A DNA stretch of 64,000 nt from Mycosphaerella arachidis (lineage: Eukaryota > Ascomycota > Dothideomycetes > Mycosphaerellales > Mycosphaerellaceae): positions 1 through 64,000 of the forward strand of contig LIHB01000117.1 in assembly GCA_001297265.1 (NCBI GenBank). The letters run 5' to 3'. Positions 1-9,617 of this stretch are shown piece after piece. The position numbers and the translations under genes were made by a program. Position 1 is the first letter of the stretch; every line of letters begins with the position of its first letter. The notes below the pieces were generated by a model. The model did not search any database. It worked only from the letters and a program-made list of their open reading frames with translations, and was not told where the DNA came from.

Positions 1-180
1 AGTTAATTATTAAGCTACTAGTATATATTAAGGTAGATAATAAGGTTAAAAAGCCGGATAGTCTAATCTAGCTTAAAACGCGACGAGGTCGCGCTATTAA
101 CCTACTACGGTAGCTATAATAATAAGACTTATACAGTCGATAGAACACAATTTAAATATAATACAGTCTAAATATAAAGC
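1..180. repeat. AT-rich, TA-rich block, likely RIP-degraded repeat edge
   Basis: Composition is sharply different from the rest of the window: dominated by TA, TAA and TTA steps, with no open frame of note. In filamentous ascomycetes such AT islands usually are transposon copies mutated by repeat-induced point mutation. No terminal repeat or transposase motif is visible in the short part present, so the element type cannot be told. Bases 181-403 return to ordinary composition and hold the presumed 5' leader of the next gene. Confidence 0.5.
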
Positions 181-403
181 TAATCGGTGCAGTAGTTGTA
201 GTGAGACACCTCGTTGAACAACATCGAATAAGATGTAGTGTCCGTGCTTGATATGCGACCGTGCCCAACGCGCACCTGACTTCTAGCCGTGGGACTAGCC
301 CCTTCAGGCTTCAGAGCTTTCCTTACAGACCTCCTTACTGTACGCGTAAACCGGTCTAAACACCGGAGCACGATAAGATGCTTTGAAGCGTGCCCGGTCG
401 ACC

Positions 404-2210
404 ATGTCTTCACGTCTGTCCTTCGGTTCCCGCGCAGGAGGCCCAACCGACTACCACGGCCAGCTCAGCCATGGCATCACCGGCTACACCTCGCGAGGCC
501 CATACACCTCCCTCACAGCGCTGAGCGACGCCCTGAAAGCAGAGATCGCGGCGGCCACGCACAGCAGCATACCAGAATGCACCACGTGTGAACTCTCGCT
601 CGACCTCAACGCCACCCTGCCGCTCATCAGGCCCACCATCGGTCCCTATGCAGAGGGCCAGCAGAATGACATGCCACAGGACTTCAAGGACGCGCTGACC
701 GTGCCCGATGGCGTCGATCCCTCCAAACTCCACCCGGGAGCGACCTGCGCACGCATTGTCAACATAGCCGACGCCCAAACACGTGCAATCGTGCAAAGAG
801 CAGCTTCGAGGGGTGTGATCCAGGCTGTCGAGGCCGCAGATGGCTATCGCTACAGCTTCAACAACGCCTGGACGGCCAAAGATGAGGAGGGCTCGCGCTT
901 CTCCTTCATCTGCCAGGACAGCATGCAGAACAAGGACAGACACGCGAATGGCTTCACCCGCACCACGAAACATCTGAAAGGCGAGACCAACGATGTGCGG
1001 GGTCCTCGGAAGCCAACGTACGACTGCAAGGGCAGTGTCAGCGTCAAGTTCAGCAGCGGCAAGCAGAGCGTGCATATATACTATAGGCACTACGCCATTC
1101 ACCAGACCGTCGCCGAACGCAAGCCACCGGCCAGACCGCCGCCTCGGCCCAGACCCGAGGGCTCCGCAACGAAAAGTACACCGCGGGAATCCGGCGGCTT
1201 GCTAGCCACACTGCAACAAGCTGAGACCTTCGCAAGCACTGCACTCGCCATGGTCAACGATCAGTCGCCTATGATCGACAATCAATCTCCGTTGGCTATA
1301 CGACCCGAGGCCGGAGCAAGTATATCCAGGCCACTGAAGCGCAAGCGTGAATCTCTTCCACCGCCCAGGCCGCCAAAACCTCGAGATCCAAACAAGCCGT
1401 TGTCATTGTCAGAACTTCTGGCGGGTAGTGAGACTGCTAATAAGCCAACGTCGCCAGTCGAAGCGTCAAAACCGAATCCACCAAAGTTCCCGCCTCCGGT
1501 GGCATACGAGCTCCCGTCGTGGCAGACGCCGCCACCTCCTCTGACCTCCACACCAGGCAATCGACCGTATCTACCGCCTTATCCTCCATATCAGCCGCCT
1601 GGCAAAGTTGCCATCAGCGCCGCGCCCAAATCAGGACCGCTCCCTCAGCAATTTCGACCTGGCGCGCCGACAGGAACTCCAGGACCTGGGCAAGGCTTGT
1701 TCACCACCATGAAGCAGGTAGATCGCAACTCGCAGCCCGTGACGTGGCAACAGCCACAGACACCATTCGTTCACGCGTTTGGGCCGCAGCGACAACGTGG
1801 CAGCAAAGCGTGCACGAACTGCAGGCAGCGCAAAACGAGGGTATATTCCTTCTCGAGACTTGTTTCTCTGGACAGTCACTAACAAGAAACAGTGCGACGA
1901 AGCCAGTCCGTGCGGTGCTTGTGTCAAGAGCGGCCGAACAGATTGCTTCTTTATGCAACAGCCTCAACCAACGGAACAAACGCAACCAACGCAACCAACG
2001 CAACCGACGCAACGGCGAGAAGATCTCGCTGGCACTTGGGGAAGTCTCAGCCAACCTGGACCGCCACCTCAGCTGAGAGAGTGGCAGCAACAACAGGAAA
2101 CCCACGAGAGCCCGCCGGGGTCAGCTACACCACAACAACCAACACAGCCCGAGACCGCAGATACCACGACCAGAGACGAGGGCCCAGATCCTTGGTATCC
2201 GAAACGATGA
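404..2210 (+). CDS. Zn2Cys6 DNA-binding protein with conserved N-terminal Cys/His domain
   Basis: Two exons, 404-1840 and 1893-2210, joined over a 52-nt intron (GTATAT donor, CACTAAC branch, CAG acceptor), give 584 residues. The intron sits inside the zinc cluster; joining restores C470-x2-C473-x6-C480-x5-C486-x2-C489-x7-C497, a fungal Zn2Cys6 binuclear cluster. The reading frame is open upstream to a TTG at 383, but the first ATG is 404. Residues about 110-240 form a non-repetitive Cys/His-containing block (a YDCKG segment followed by a histidine-rich VHIYYRHYAIH segment) that recalls WRKY/GCM-like zinc folds, though I cannot name it. Residues 240-465 are Pro-rich and disordered. After the cluster lies a Thr-Gln-Pro repeat. 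The cluster near the C-terminus, not the N-terminus, is unusual. A nuclear transcription factor is likely; its targets are unknown. Confidence 0.75.
1970..2013 (+). repeat. 9-nt tandem repeat encoding Thr-Gln-Pro
   Basis: The unit ACGCAACCA and close variants repeat about four times in the second exon of the Zn2Cys6 gene. It codes a TQP repeat just after the zinc cluster. Such coding microsatellites vary in length between strains. Confidence 0.7.
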
Positions 2211-3142
2211 AATAGCCGTTTTCGACGAGAGGCTAACTTACATCCTCACCGGACTGAACACGTCCATTGACGTTTGTCCACCCGAGCTCACCAGTATGCC
2301 CTCCACCATGGACGCTCTGAATTTTCAGCAAATTTCTGTCGGCTGTATTATGAATGGTATAGTTCCTCATCTGCAGTGTGTTGACCCAGGATTGCACATT
2401 AGCAACAGTCAGTGGACCATGAAAGATTCGACCTGTCGTCAGGAGAAGCGTCAGTCAGCTGATGCCACGGTTTCACGCCAAGAATTGAGATGGTACCATG
2501 ATGTGGAGTTGCTGGAACATCTTGCGAAATGGTCACCCGCGCAGCATAGCCTATCGGATGCTTCCCCACCAGCGCCCAGACTGTCTCGGCATCATCTGCC
2601 TGGAATGGAAAGGTCGAATTTGGTTGAAGCTCTGGTTCTGTGGCGGTGACTGCATGTTATTAGCTTGCGCAAGGACGAACGAGGACTGGTGACAAAGTCT
2701 GTTGCCGCTTTTGATATCGAACGGCGTCTCAAAACGCCTCACAGAGTACTCCATGTGCTGTGTTCTAGGCATAGCACGACGCGTACCTCTTCGCAGGGAC
2801 TGTTACTGTCCTCACTACGCAGCTTCGGTCCCGCGTGTTCGAGTCAGGGCGTCCTCTTCAGTACACAATAAAGCGCTCCGCTGCAAAGAACTTTTTCACC
2901 GGCCCTCGAAATGGCAATGACCATATACTGGTAGCTGCCACTCAACCACTTCTGCTATGGGTGATGATGCCGGCGGGATGCCTGCTGAATGCTTCTCCGG
3001 GGATTGGCTCGCCCTTCAGCGCACTGTATCCCGTTGTCGGCGGTAAGGTCCGGCCGTTCTGCTGGGAATCCTGCACCTGGTGGTATTGATCAGCGAGTAC
3101 GTCCGTGCTATAGCTTCGAGAATAGCAGAATCCGGATAGAAT
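2211..3142. other. Gap with no supported gene
   Basis: Probably the 3' untranslated part of the Zn2Cys6 gene followed by decayed sequence. Open frames are short, overlap on both strands and show no recognisable motif. The right end may hold the eroded 5' part of the esterase pseudogene that follows, but the signal peptide and the first catalytic-domain strands cannot be traced. Confidence 0.5.
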
Positions 3143-3752
3143 GGCTCGCAGGCCTTATCACCAGAAGCCAGCGTTGGTGCTTTTACCAACGACATCAAGG
3201 GCGCCTATCCTGAGGCAACCACTGAAGCCATCAAATATCCCGCCAACGGTCAAGAACATTTGAACAATGAGACCTATAAGGCATCCATCCGATATGGAAT
3301 CGTTAATGCAACGCAGCAGTGCGAGGCCTTTTCAAAGATGTGTCCTGATGCGAAGATTGTTTTGGTTGAGTACTCTCTCAAGGCAGCAAGGTATGGGACG
3401 ACGCTCGCTGCGGAGGCGGCGATCCTAATATGGGCATTGATTATACTGCGGCGACGATTGCGCAGTATAACATGAAGGCGATCTTGCTGCCGGCGAATGA
3501 TAGATTCACGCTGGCAGAGCCGTATCATGTGGGCAATGCCACGCATCCAGGGGTCAGAAGTATATCTTTCTTAAGCGAGAGTGTTTACTGATGTGCGCGG
3601 CACTCGACGCAAGACGATTGGACGAGATCCATCGTTGGAAGTTCGATGACAGTTTCCAGCTCTACTGTGATGCCAGGATGAGTTTCGTACAAATTGGACG
3701 AGTCTCGCAATCCATCATGGATAATACGGCGTATATCGCAAACAGGCGCTAG
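3143..3752 (+). pseudogene. Broken CE5 esterase (cutinase / acetylxylan esterase type)
   Basis: From 3143 one frame reads a stretch with the CE5 pattern: a YPAN segment, then GIVNATQQC, then CPDAKIVLVEYS, which matches the region around the nucleophile Ser. The usual GYSQGA elbow is damaged: Gly before Tyr is Glu, and Gln-Gly after Ser are Leu-Lys. Near 3390 the frame shifts by one; the new frame continues CGGGDPNMG and EPYHVGNATHPG, both CE5-like segments, then meets a stop near 3590. A further frame carries a LYCDA piece near 3660, like the Asp-bearing SYCD segment, and a plausible C-terminus ending at the TAG of 3750-3752. The family is secreted and cuts cutin or xylan acetyl esters. Shift, stops and lost elbow show it is dead. 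No signal peptide was found. Confidence 0.7.
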
Positions 3753-3937
3753 CTTTTATGAAGAGTAAGCCGGGGTCGAGGACGAGAGGGCTCGTGACAG
3801 ACAGCATCCGTTGCCGTCGGCCACCATCAAAAGGGGAAGGCCTTCGCTCGAGCGTGCTGGTGCGTAGCTACGTGGCCAGGATAACAGCAGCTCACGTGAA
3901 GGCGCACCTCGTGCTATGTACAGATGGCTCGGCTTGT

Positions 3938-4198
3938 CTATTCCTCCAGCCAATACTGCTCCTTCACCACCTCCGCTTCGTCATCATCGTCGTCGCTCAA
4001 AGTTCGACACACGTTGCCCCCATCCTCGAGCTTTACTCGAAACGCCGTGACCTGGTTGGCATCGTCAAAGTCGACGTAAACGATCCGGAGGCCCTTTCCG
4101 CTCCAGTCACGAGCATGCGCCGCAGCCAAGGCATAGAAGGGAAAGAAATTCGCGTCGCGATTTTTCCTCCTTGCTATACGGATATGTGCGTTTAGCAT
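3938..4198 (-). CDS. Small ORF, possible gene remnant, unknown
   Basis: An ATG-started frame of 86 residues ends in a TAG. Its make-up is protein-like: a basic start, an Ala-rich helix, a GLRIVYVDFDDANQ strand-like segment and an acidic Asp run near the end. The frame stays open upstream of the ATG to about 4363 without a further convincing start, and another minus frame just upstream reads EDVYVIDLAEGG, so it may be the 3' end of a larger broken gene. I do not recognise the family. It sits between two pseudogenes, which favours a remnant. Confidence 0.25.
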   Translation of the reverse strand: MLNAHIRIARRKNRDANFFPFYALAAAHARDWSGKGLRIVYVDFDDANQVTAFRVKLEDGGNVCRTLSDDDDDEAEVVKEQYWLEE

Positions 4199-5279
4199 GG
4201 CGCTAAAGACTGGGTTGCACACGAATGGGCAGCAGGCGTCGGGCGAATTAAGTGGAATTGCCCGCCTTCTGCCAGGTCGATAACGTAGACATCTTCGAGT
4301 CGGGGAGGCTAGAGACTGCATTGCTTCGTTCGGAACAGTGCTGGCGAGGGTATAGAGGGCCAAAGGGGGAGATTGTCGGGTGTTCTGCCCGTCTCCGCCA
4401 AGCCGATCCCACGCGCAGTGGCTGGCAGACCGTGGCTTCTTGAGTGCATTGGAGGCATATTTGGTGGTGAATACTGCTTGTGATTGCGCCTCTGGGCCTT
4501 TTCTGCTCAGACTTACTCTCCCTGCCTGCGAAGTTGAGAAGGTGAACAGCTGAGGCCAGAGAGAGAGGTCTCATGAATCAGTCGGCTAGCTGAGCGCTAG
4601 ATCCTCTTCCTCCGATAAATTTGACCGTTCATCATGCACATGCGCAGATGACACGCTGCTACGACGTTGTTGCCATCTCTGCTCGAAGGATTCTCATCCT
4701 ACGCTATATGTACGCTAGACATGATCTGTAGATCTGCTCGTACGGGCACCCGGATGAGATAGATGTATCGCTCCACGTGGAGTCAACCGCTGCTTCGATA
4801 AGTTGCGTCCGATGTCCGAGAGATTGCTTGGACATATGTGAGAGCGAGATTCAATTCGAGCGGCGAAGAGCTTGCAAAATCTATGTTAGAGTAGTGAAAG
4901 CGTTGTCGCCATAGTACAAAGTTCAAATTTCAGCCAAGTCTTGGCATATGGCATGTGACAAAACAAAAAGTGCTTAAAGCGGCAAGTTCGTGGCTATCTA
5001 GGAGAACAGAGCTTTAAAAAAAAATTGCCGAAACATGATCACCACTAGTTACGGAGAACTTCCCTCATTCGGGTGGTCTAGGCCAGGCCTCCTGCAAACC
5101 ACTCGTCAGACTTGACGCGGCTCTCCATGCACCGCGTGGGAAAAGGCTCACACGCACCCTGCCCATCTTCGTACACACGGCTCGACCAACCATTTAAGAA
5201 TCATCGTAGTAGATGATGAGCATCACCTCACATCGAATTACGACCAGCAACCTTTGCCACCTCACCAAACCCACTGCTC
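4199..5279. other. Gap with no supported gene
   Basis: The first 250 bases hold the possible upstream part of the small minus-strand ORF. From about 4600 to 5250 both strands are closed by frequent stops; there is a run of nine A at about 5018 and nothing recognisable. Confidence 0.5.
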
Positions 5280-6600
5280 GAATGTCCCGCCGCCGGTAAC
5301 GGAATCGTCTGCCCAAACTATCCCTTTCGCTCCACCGGTATTCAAGACTTCTGGATCTGCTCCAGATGCTTCTCAGATGTCATCGCGCAGACACACCTCA
5401 TATCTTTGTGCGAGAGATTCTACTCCATTCCCCTACTGGGACAACAGGAAACTGGCGAGTGGCAGCAGACCTCTCACGCCATGCCGCTCCTCCGAAGTGG
5501 GAATCTCGATGTCGTACTGGAATACGCTCGCCAGCGTGCGGGGACTGGGGCATGTCCAGGGCCGCAAGAGGTGATAGGTGGCCCTTGGCTTCAAGTGGTT
5601 CGGTGATAGTGATATGCCAAGCTTTGCCGCCTGCGAGGCTTGTTATGAGGACTATATCTGGGCGATGCCTGAGACCATGGGGAGGATATTCCACCATAGG
5701 GTTGAGGCCACAAACCATGCCGCAGGGATGAATATGAACGGGTCCTGCGCTCTTACGGTCCAGTACATCAAACGCTGCTTCCTGCAGCACGGTTTGCGAG
5801 ACGAATGGTCGGCTCTCGTTGCGAATGTGTACGATATCGGACGTCGTTGCCTGCGTGTCTTGGATCTTCAGGAGTTACTTACAAGAACTCGAGAAGATGG
5901 TTCCGGCCAGTAATCCCAGGGCCAATCCAGGAGATGATGGTTTGCAAGGCTTGCGGTCTTTCCAGCGGCTGTGAAAATTCAACAAGTCTCCCTCAACATC
6001 CGAGAAGAGATGACCTCTTCAATTCGCGACTTCAAGTCGTCGCCCCTCGTAGCGCGTACGGCAGACTATCTGGTGAACAACCTCAATTTCTGACATGCGA
6101 CAGCGACCCAGGTGGTGAAGCTGCCTCCCTGTGAGCAGCAGAAAATCAAAGATGGGTAGGTAGTGGTACGCTCTGCAGCATCCGAAAGATCCGCGGCGCA
6201 CTTCGACATCTGTGTCGCTTGCTACGCTGCTATGATCGAGCCGCATGGCGTTGCAAATACATTCCAAGGAGCGGGTACTCCCTCGAGATTGCCCGGACAT
6301 GCGACACCATCCCGTTGAGTGCCGGAACGCAGCACATTTCTCGAGCCAAGTACCGAGAGATACTCCTCCGAAGAGATCCCTCACCGTCGATGTACACTGC
6401 AACCCGTCTGTCGGGTGTTGCAGTATGTAGAGGAGCGAGGTTTGATAGAGACCAGCGGTGGTCGGGTAATGGACGAGTTCTTCTTCTTCTGCGAGTCTTG
6501 TACGAAGAAGTCGGCCGGGAGACTCACTTTCCGCCGTGCTTTCACACATCAAGGTACATTGCATGCACGACGAGGCCGGTTGAGATATGTATCCGGCTGA
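5280..6600 (+). pseudogene. Broken fungal multi-CxxC repeat protein
   Basis: Five C-x2-C segments lie in order in shifting frames: FWICSRCF (from about 5350), FAACEACYEDYI (about 5625), MMVCKACG (about 5937), FDICVACYAAMI (about 6200) and FFFCESC (about 6480). Similar spaced C-x2-C-Y/F repeats, each followed by an acidic-aromatic helix, are known to me from a large uncharacterised protein family of filamentous fungi; I cannot give it a name. The frame moves from 5280-5604 to the frame covering 5578-5913, then to a third frame with the segment RWFRPVIPGPIQ, and a TAG interrupts just before the fourth repeat, where a Trp would fit. At least two frameshifts and one stop mean it cannot make the full protein. 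No intact start was found. Confidence 0.6.
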
Positions 6601-7101
6601 TTTGCGCCAGCGTCAGTTCAGGCATGCATGCCGCTTCCAGGACCTGAAGCCGTTCCTTGCGCATTGTGGAGCACGCAGTGCACAAAGCAAGGCAAAGGCA
6701 TTATTTGCAGGGCAGGCTGCCCGCCCACATCTTGACGGGATATCGCTGTCGCTGAAGAGGCCGCAAGGTCTGCGTCAAATTTCATGTATGGCGCTATTTC
6801 AGGTTCAGCAGCCTAGGACATGTTGCGGTCATAAGCTGAGGATAGACGTGACACACTTCTATTACTTACAAAGCCAGGCTCACGAGCCTTGCTTCCCCCC
6901 CCATCTAAAAGCCGCAAGACTCGTTCATGACCAGCACAATCACAATCTACCGGACTCCCAAAGGCAAACAGAGAGTCATCAGATCATATCATACCAGTCA
7001 TTATCACAAGTCCCATCTCTTCCAGTCTGCCAATTAGGACATTTCCGTCCTTGGGGTATCATAACAAGTAAATCCATCACTTCACCAACCAACCCTCTCC
7101 A
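6601..7101. other. Gap; likely 3' leader of MDM34
   Basis: No gene is supported. The stretch 6900-7101 directly follows the stop of the minus-strand MDM34 gene and is probably its 3' untranslated region. Confidence 0.5.
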
Positions 7102-8862
7102 TCACGAGACGTACGCAGGCGGTGGTGCCTCGCTCGCACTCTCGGTCTGGCCGTCTTCACTGCTCGACGGAGGCCACGCTCGCTGCTTCGCCCTCTCCAA
7201 TTCGACTTTCCTCGCAATCTCGGTCGCCATCTTTTGCATCCAGGCCTGTTCTAGAATGCCACCGCTGCCTCCTTCGCTGAAGGCACCCATCAAGTGCGGC
7301 AGCTTCAGCTCCGAGGAAGACCTCTGCATATGCGCGGAGGACCCTCGTCGCAGTTCTGGAGAAGGAGACCGTGATGGAAACGATTGCATTCGCGGTAGCT
7401 GGTTCATTGTTGGCCGGACAGGTACAGCCGGCTTCTCGGGCAGATACATCGACTGGCGGGGGGTCGGGTCTGCATCGACAGGAGCCTCCAAAGGCTTCGC
7501 AGGTGTCCGCGGTCGAGATCTCTGCACATTGATCTCGTTGCTCTCCTGGTTGTTGAAACCCACTCTCCTCTTCTGCGGACTCCGCGGTGGTGTCGTGATC
7601 TCGCCCTCGCGCGGCGCACTACTAGGCGCCGTAGACTCTTCCGTGCTCTTTCGCAGAACGCTAGATCGTGCATCGCTGTGTGTCCGGCTCGCGCTGTCGT
7701 CGTAACCACTGGAGGTACTAGCCACATCGCTCATGTCGTTGTCCTCTTTGTTCTTGCGCAGGTTGACCACTCTGTTCTTCCTCTTCTTCGGCCGCGTTCT
7801 CGATGCGCTGCTTCCCAAGCTGTATACCGATCCTGTGTGCATGCTCGCGAGGCTCGGCCTAGTGGCCTCGGACCCAGCTCCAGATGCTTGTGATGTCGTG
7901 CATGATGGGGTACCGTGAGACATGATCGAGGATTGAAGTCGTGAGAGAGTGACGGGTCGTGATGGAGTGGTATTACCATTACTACTTTCCTCCCGCTGCG
8001 CCGCACTGGCCCAGGCTCGGTACACTGTGTCTCTGATGCTCGGCGTAAACAGACTCAGGGTACGCTGGCTCTCCGTGAGTGTCGCAAGTCGGATCATGTT
8101 CTTCTGCGAGAAAGAGGCGTACATCTCGGCGGGATGATCGAGGGAGAAGGGTGCGCCGAAATCGTCTTCGCCGTCAATACCTTGCTGTGCCGGGCTCGCA
8201 AACGGATCGATCGGTTTCAAGCTGTCGTCATTGGGCTTCTTAGGCTCCTGGTTTTCGGCAGTCTGATACTCCGGGTCAAACACACGGAGTGACAGCCTGT
8301 GTATAATCGCTGGCAGATCTTCCATGAACAGTATCCGCAATTGATTCTCAATCGTCTTTTGGAGGTAGTCACGCACGAAGCGTATCGAATCGAACGTCGA
8401 CGACACCTTGAGCTTCTCCAGCGGATCGTTTCTGAACACTATTGTCACACCCTTTTGCTTGGAGAAGACCAGAATCACGAAGCCTGACAATCGAATTTCT
8501 GACAGCGTAATCTGGATGGGGATCGTCAGGCTGCTATTCGCAGCAAGTGGCTGTGGACTTGCGAAGCTCGGCTTTGTCGAGAGATAGGTATTGAGCGGAT
8601 TCGCTTGCACCCTCGTCTTCAGCGTAAGATATGCATCGCCCGCGTAGCTCATCTTGAATATCCCGCGGAACCGATCTTCTGCCAGGTCGCCAATCTCCAA
8701 GATTTCGAGTTCTGGCGGGGTTGATCCCAGGTTCAGCTCGTTGACGACAATGTCATCGACAATGATAGGCGGTCGCGGTGATTTGTTCAATGCGTTGGTG
8801 AGCATGTCGCGTACTCGCTCGGTATCCGCGATGAGCGGCGACCAGTTGAAGTTGAACGCCAT
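7102..8862 (-). CDS. MDM34: Mdm34, ERMES complex subunit
   Basis: A single exon codes 586 residues starting MAFNFNWSPLI, the typical Mdm34 N-terminus; the frame stays open upstream but the family start is at 8862. Residues 1 to about 205 are an SMP (synaptotagmin-like mitochondrial lipid-binding) domain, seen in the segments ELEILEIGDLAEDRFRG and RFVRDYLQKTIENQLR. The rest is a low-complexity tail with a basic stretch (RPKKRKNRVVNLRKNK) and many Ser-Pro sites. Mdm34 is the outer-membrane subunit of the ER-mitochondria encounter structure (with Mmm1, Mdm10, Mdm12) and binds phospholipid moved between the two membranes. The length suits filamentous fungi, whose tail is longer than in yeast. Nothing looks truncated. 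Confidence 0.93.
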   Translation of the reverse strand: MAFNFNWSPLIADTERVRDMLTNALNKSPRPPIIVDDIVVNELNLGSTPPELEILEIGDLAEDRFRGIFKMSYAGDAYLTLKTRVQANPLNTYLSTKPSFASPQPLAANSSLTIPIQITLSEIRLSGFVILVFSKQKGVTIVFRNDPLEKLKVSSTFDSIRFVRDYLQKTIENQLRILFMEDLPAIIHRLSLRVFDPEYQTAENQEPKKPNDDSLKPIDPFASPAQQGIDGEDDFGAPFSLDHPAEMYASFSQKNMIRLATLTESQRTLSLFTPSIRDTVYRAWASAAQREESSNGNTTPSRPVTLSRLQSSIMSHGTPSCTTSQASGAGSEATRPSLASMHTGSVYSLGSSASRTRPKKRKNRVVNLRKNKEDNDMSDVASTSSGYDDSASRTHSDARSSVLRKSTEESTAPSSAPREGEITTPPRSPQKRRVGFNNQESNEINVQRSRPRTPAKPLEAPVDADPTPRQSMYLPEKPAVPVRPTMNQLPRMQSFPSRSPSPELRRGSSAHMQRSSSELKLPHLMGAFSEGGSGGILEQAWMQKMATEIARKVELERAKQRAWPPSSSEDGQTESASEAPPPAYVS

Positions 8863-9617
8863 TGTTGTGGCCGATGCGATAGCACTTGAAAGGCGTCGGT
8901 GATGTGATATGGTGCTGTTTACGGTCTCGCCGATGGCGTAAGACCAACCGTCGCGTGCTTCATCGGCCACCTGATAAATGAAGCGCTCGATGTGTCCTGC
9001 GCCCGAGACAGTCGGTGTCGCGTTCCGTCCAAATCCAGCTGCAATCAGGTTTGCGCAGCTCGTAGGGCGCGATCCAAGGTCCGTGAGAGGCCGATTCTTG
9101 GATGCGAATGTGGTGGTGGTGGTGGTGGTGGTGGTGGGTGATTCTTGGATGCAAATGCGAGCACCCCGGATCCATGATCCTGCACAATCTTCCGGCTGCA
9201 CGGCCCGCATCTCTGCCGACGTGAAGCTGGATTTGCGTGTGTGGTCATCAATCTTCACCACCGCGCTTACAATCACAGTTGAAGACAGCGCTCCTAGACA
9301 GCACAGCACAGCAACGCGGCCTTGATGATCCTCATCCATGTTCGCTCCACGGACCCGTCACAGCATCAAGAACGTCTATTGTCGAGCGTTTCGTCCTTAC
9401 ACTGAAGCACATGATGATCTCGCTTGGACGGAGCGGGCGTGTCCTATGACGGCACGGCCACAGCGTTTGACGCGGAACAGTGGCGTGATGCCGCAGGTCT
9501 GGTGGCGCATCAATACAACGCAGATTACACGAGTATCAAATTTATCTAACAGACGCTCAAAGATTCAATGCTAGCCTCCAGCATCGACATCCAACTTCTC
9601 CCGTACGTCCCATTGCC
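8863..9617. other. Gap upstream of MDM34
   Basis: Contains the MDM34 promoter and leader and, further left to right, the 3' end region of the AlkB-like gene. The MDM34 frame is open upstream to 9339, but that part is low in conserved features and runs through a microsatellite, so it is not counted as coding. Confidence 0.5.
9110..9139. repeat. GGT microsatellite flanked by a short direct repeat
   Basis: About nine GGT units in the MDM34 upstream region. The bases on each side share GATTCTTGGATGC (near 9093 and 9140), so the tract is bounded by a short direct repeat. Replication slippage is the likely origin. Confidence 0.8.

Noticed and set aside
6587..7705. 372-codon plus frame overlapping the MDM34 3' part
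   Set aside because: Most of it is the antisense of MDM34, and it has no conserved feature.
8863..9339. N-terminal extension of Mdm34 by 159 codons
   Set aside because: The family start is MAFNFNW; the extension runs through a GGT microsatellite and has no conserved residue pattern.
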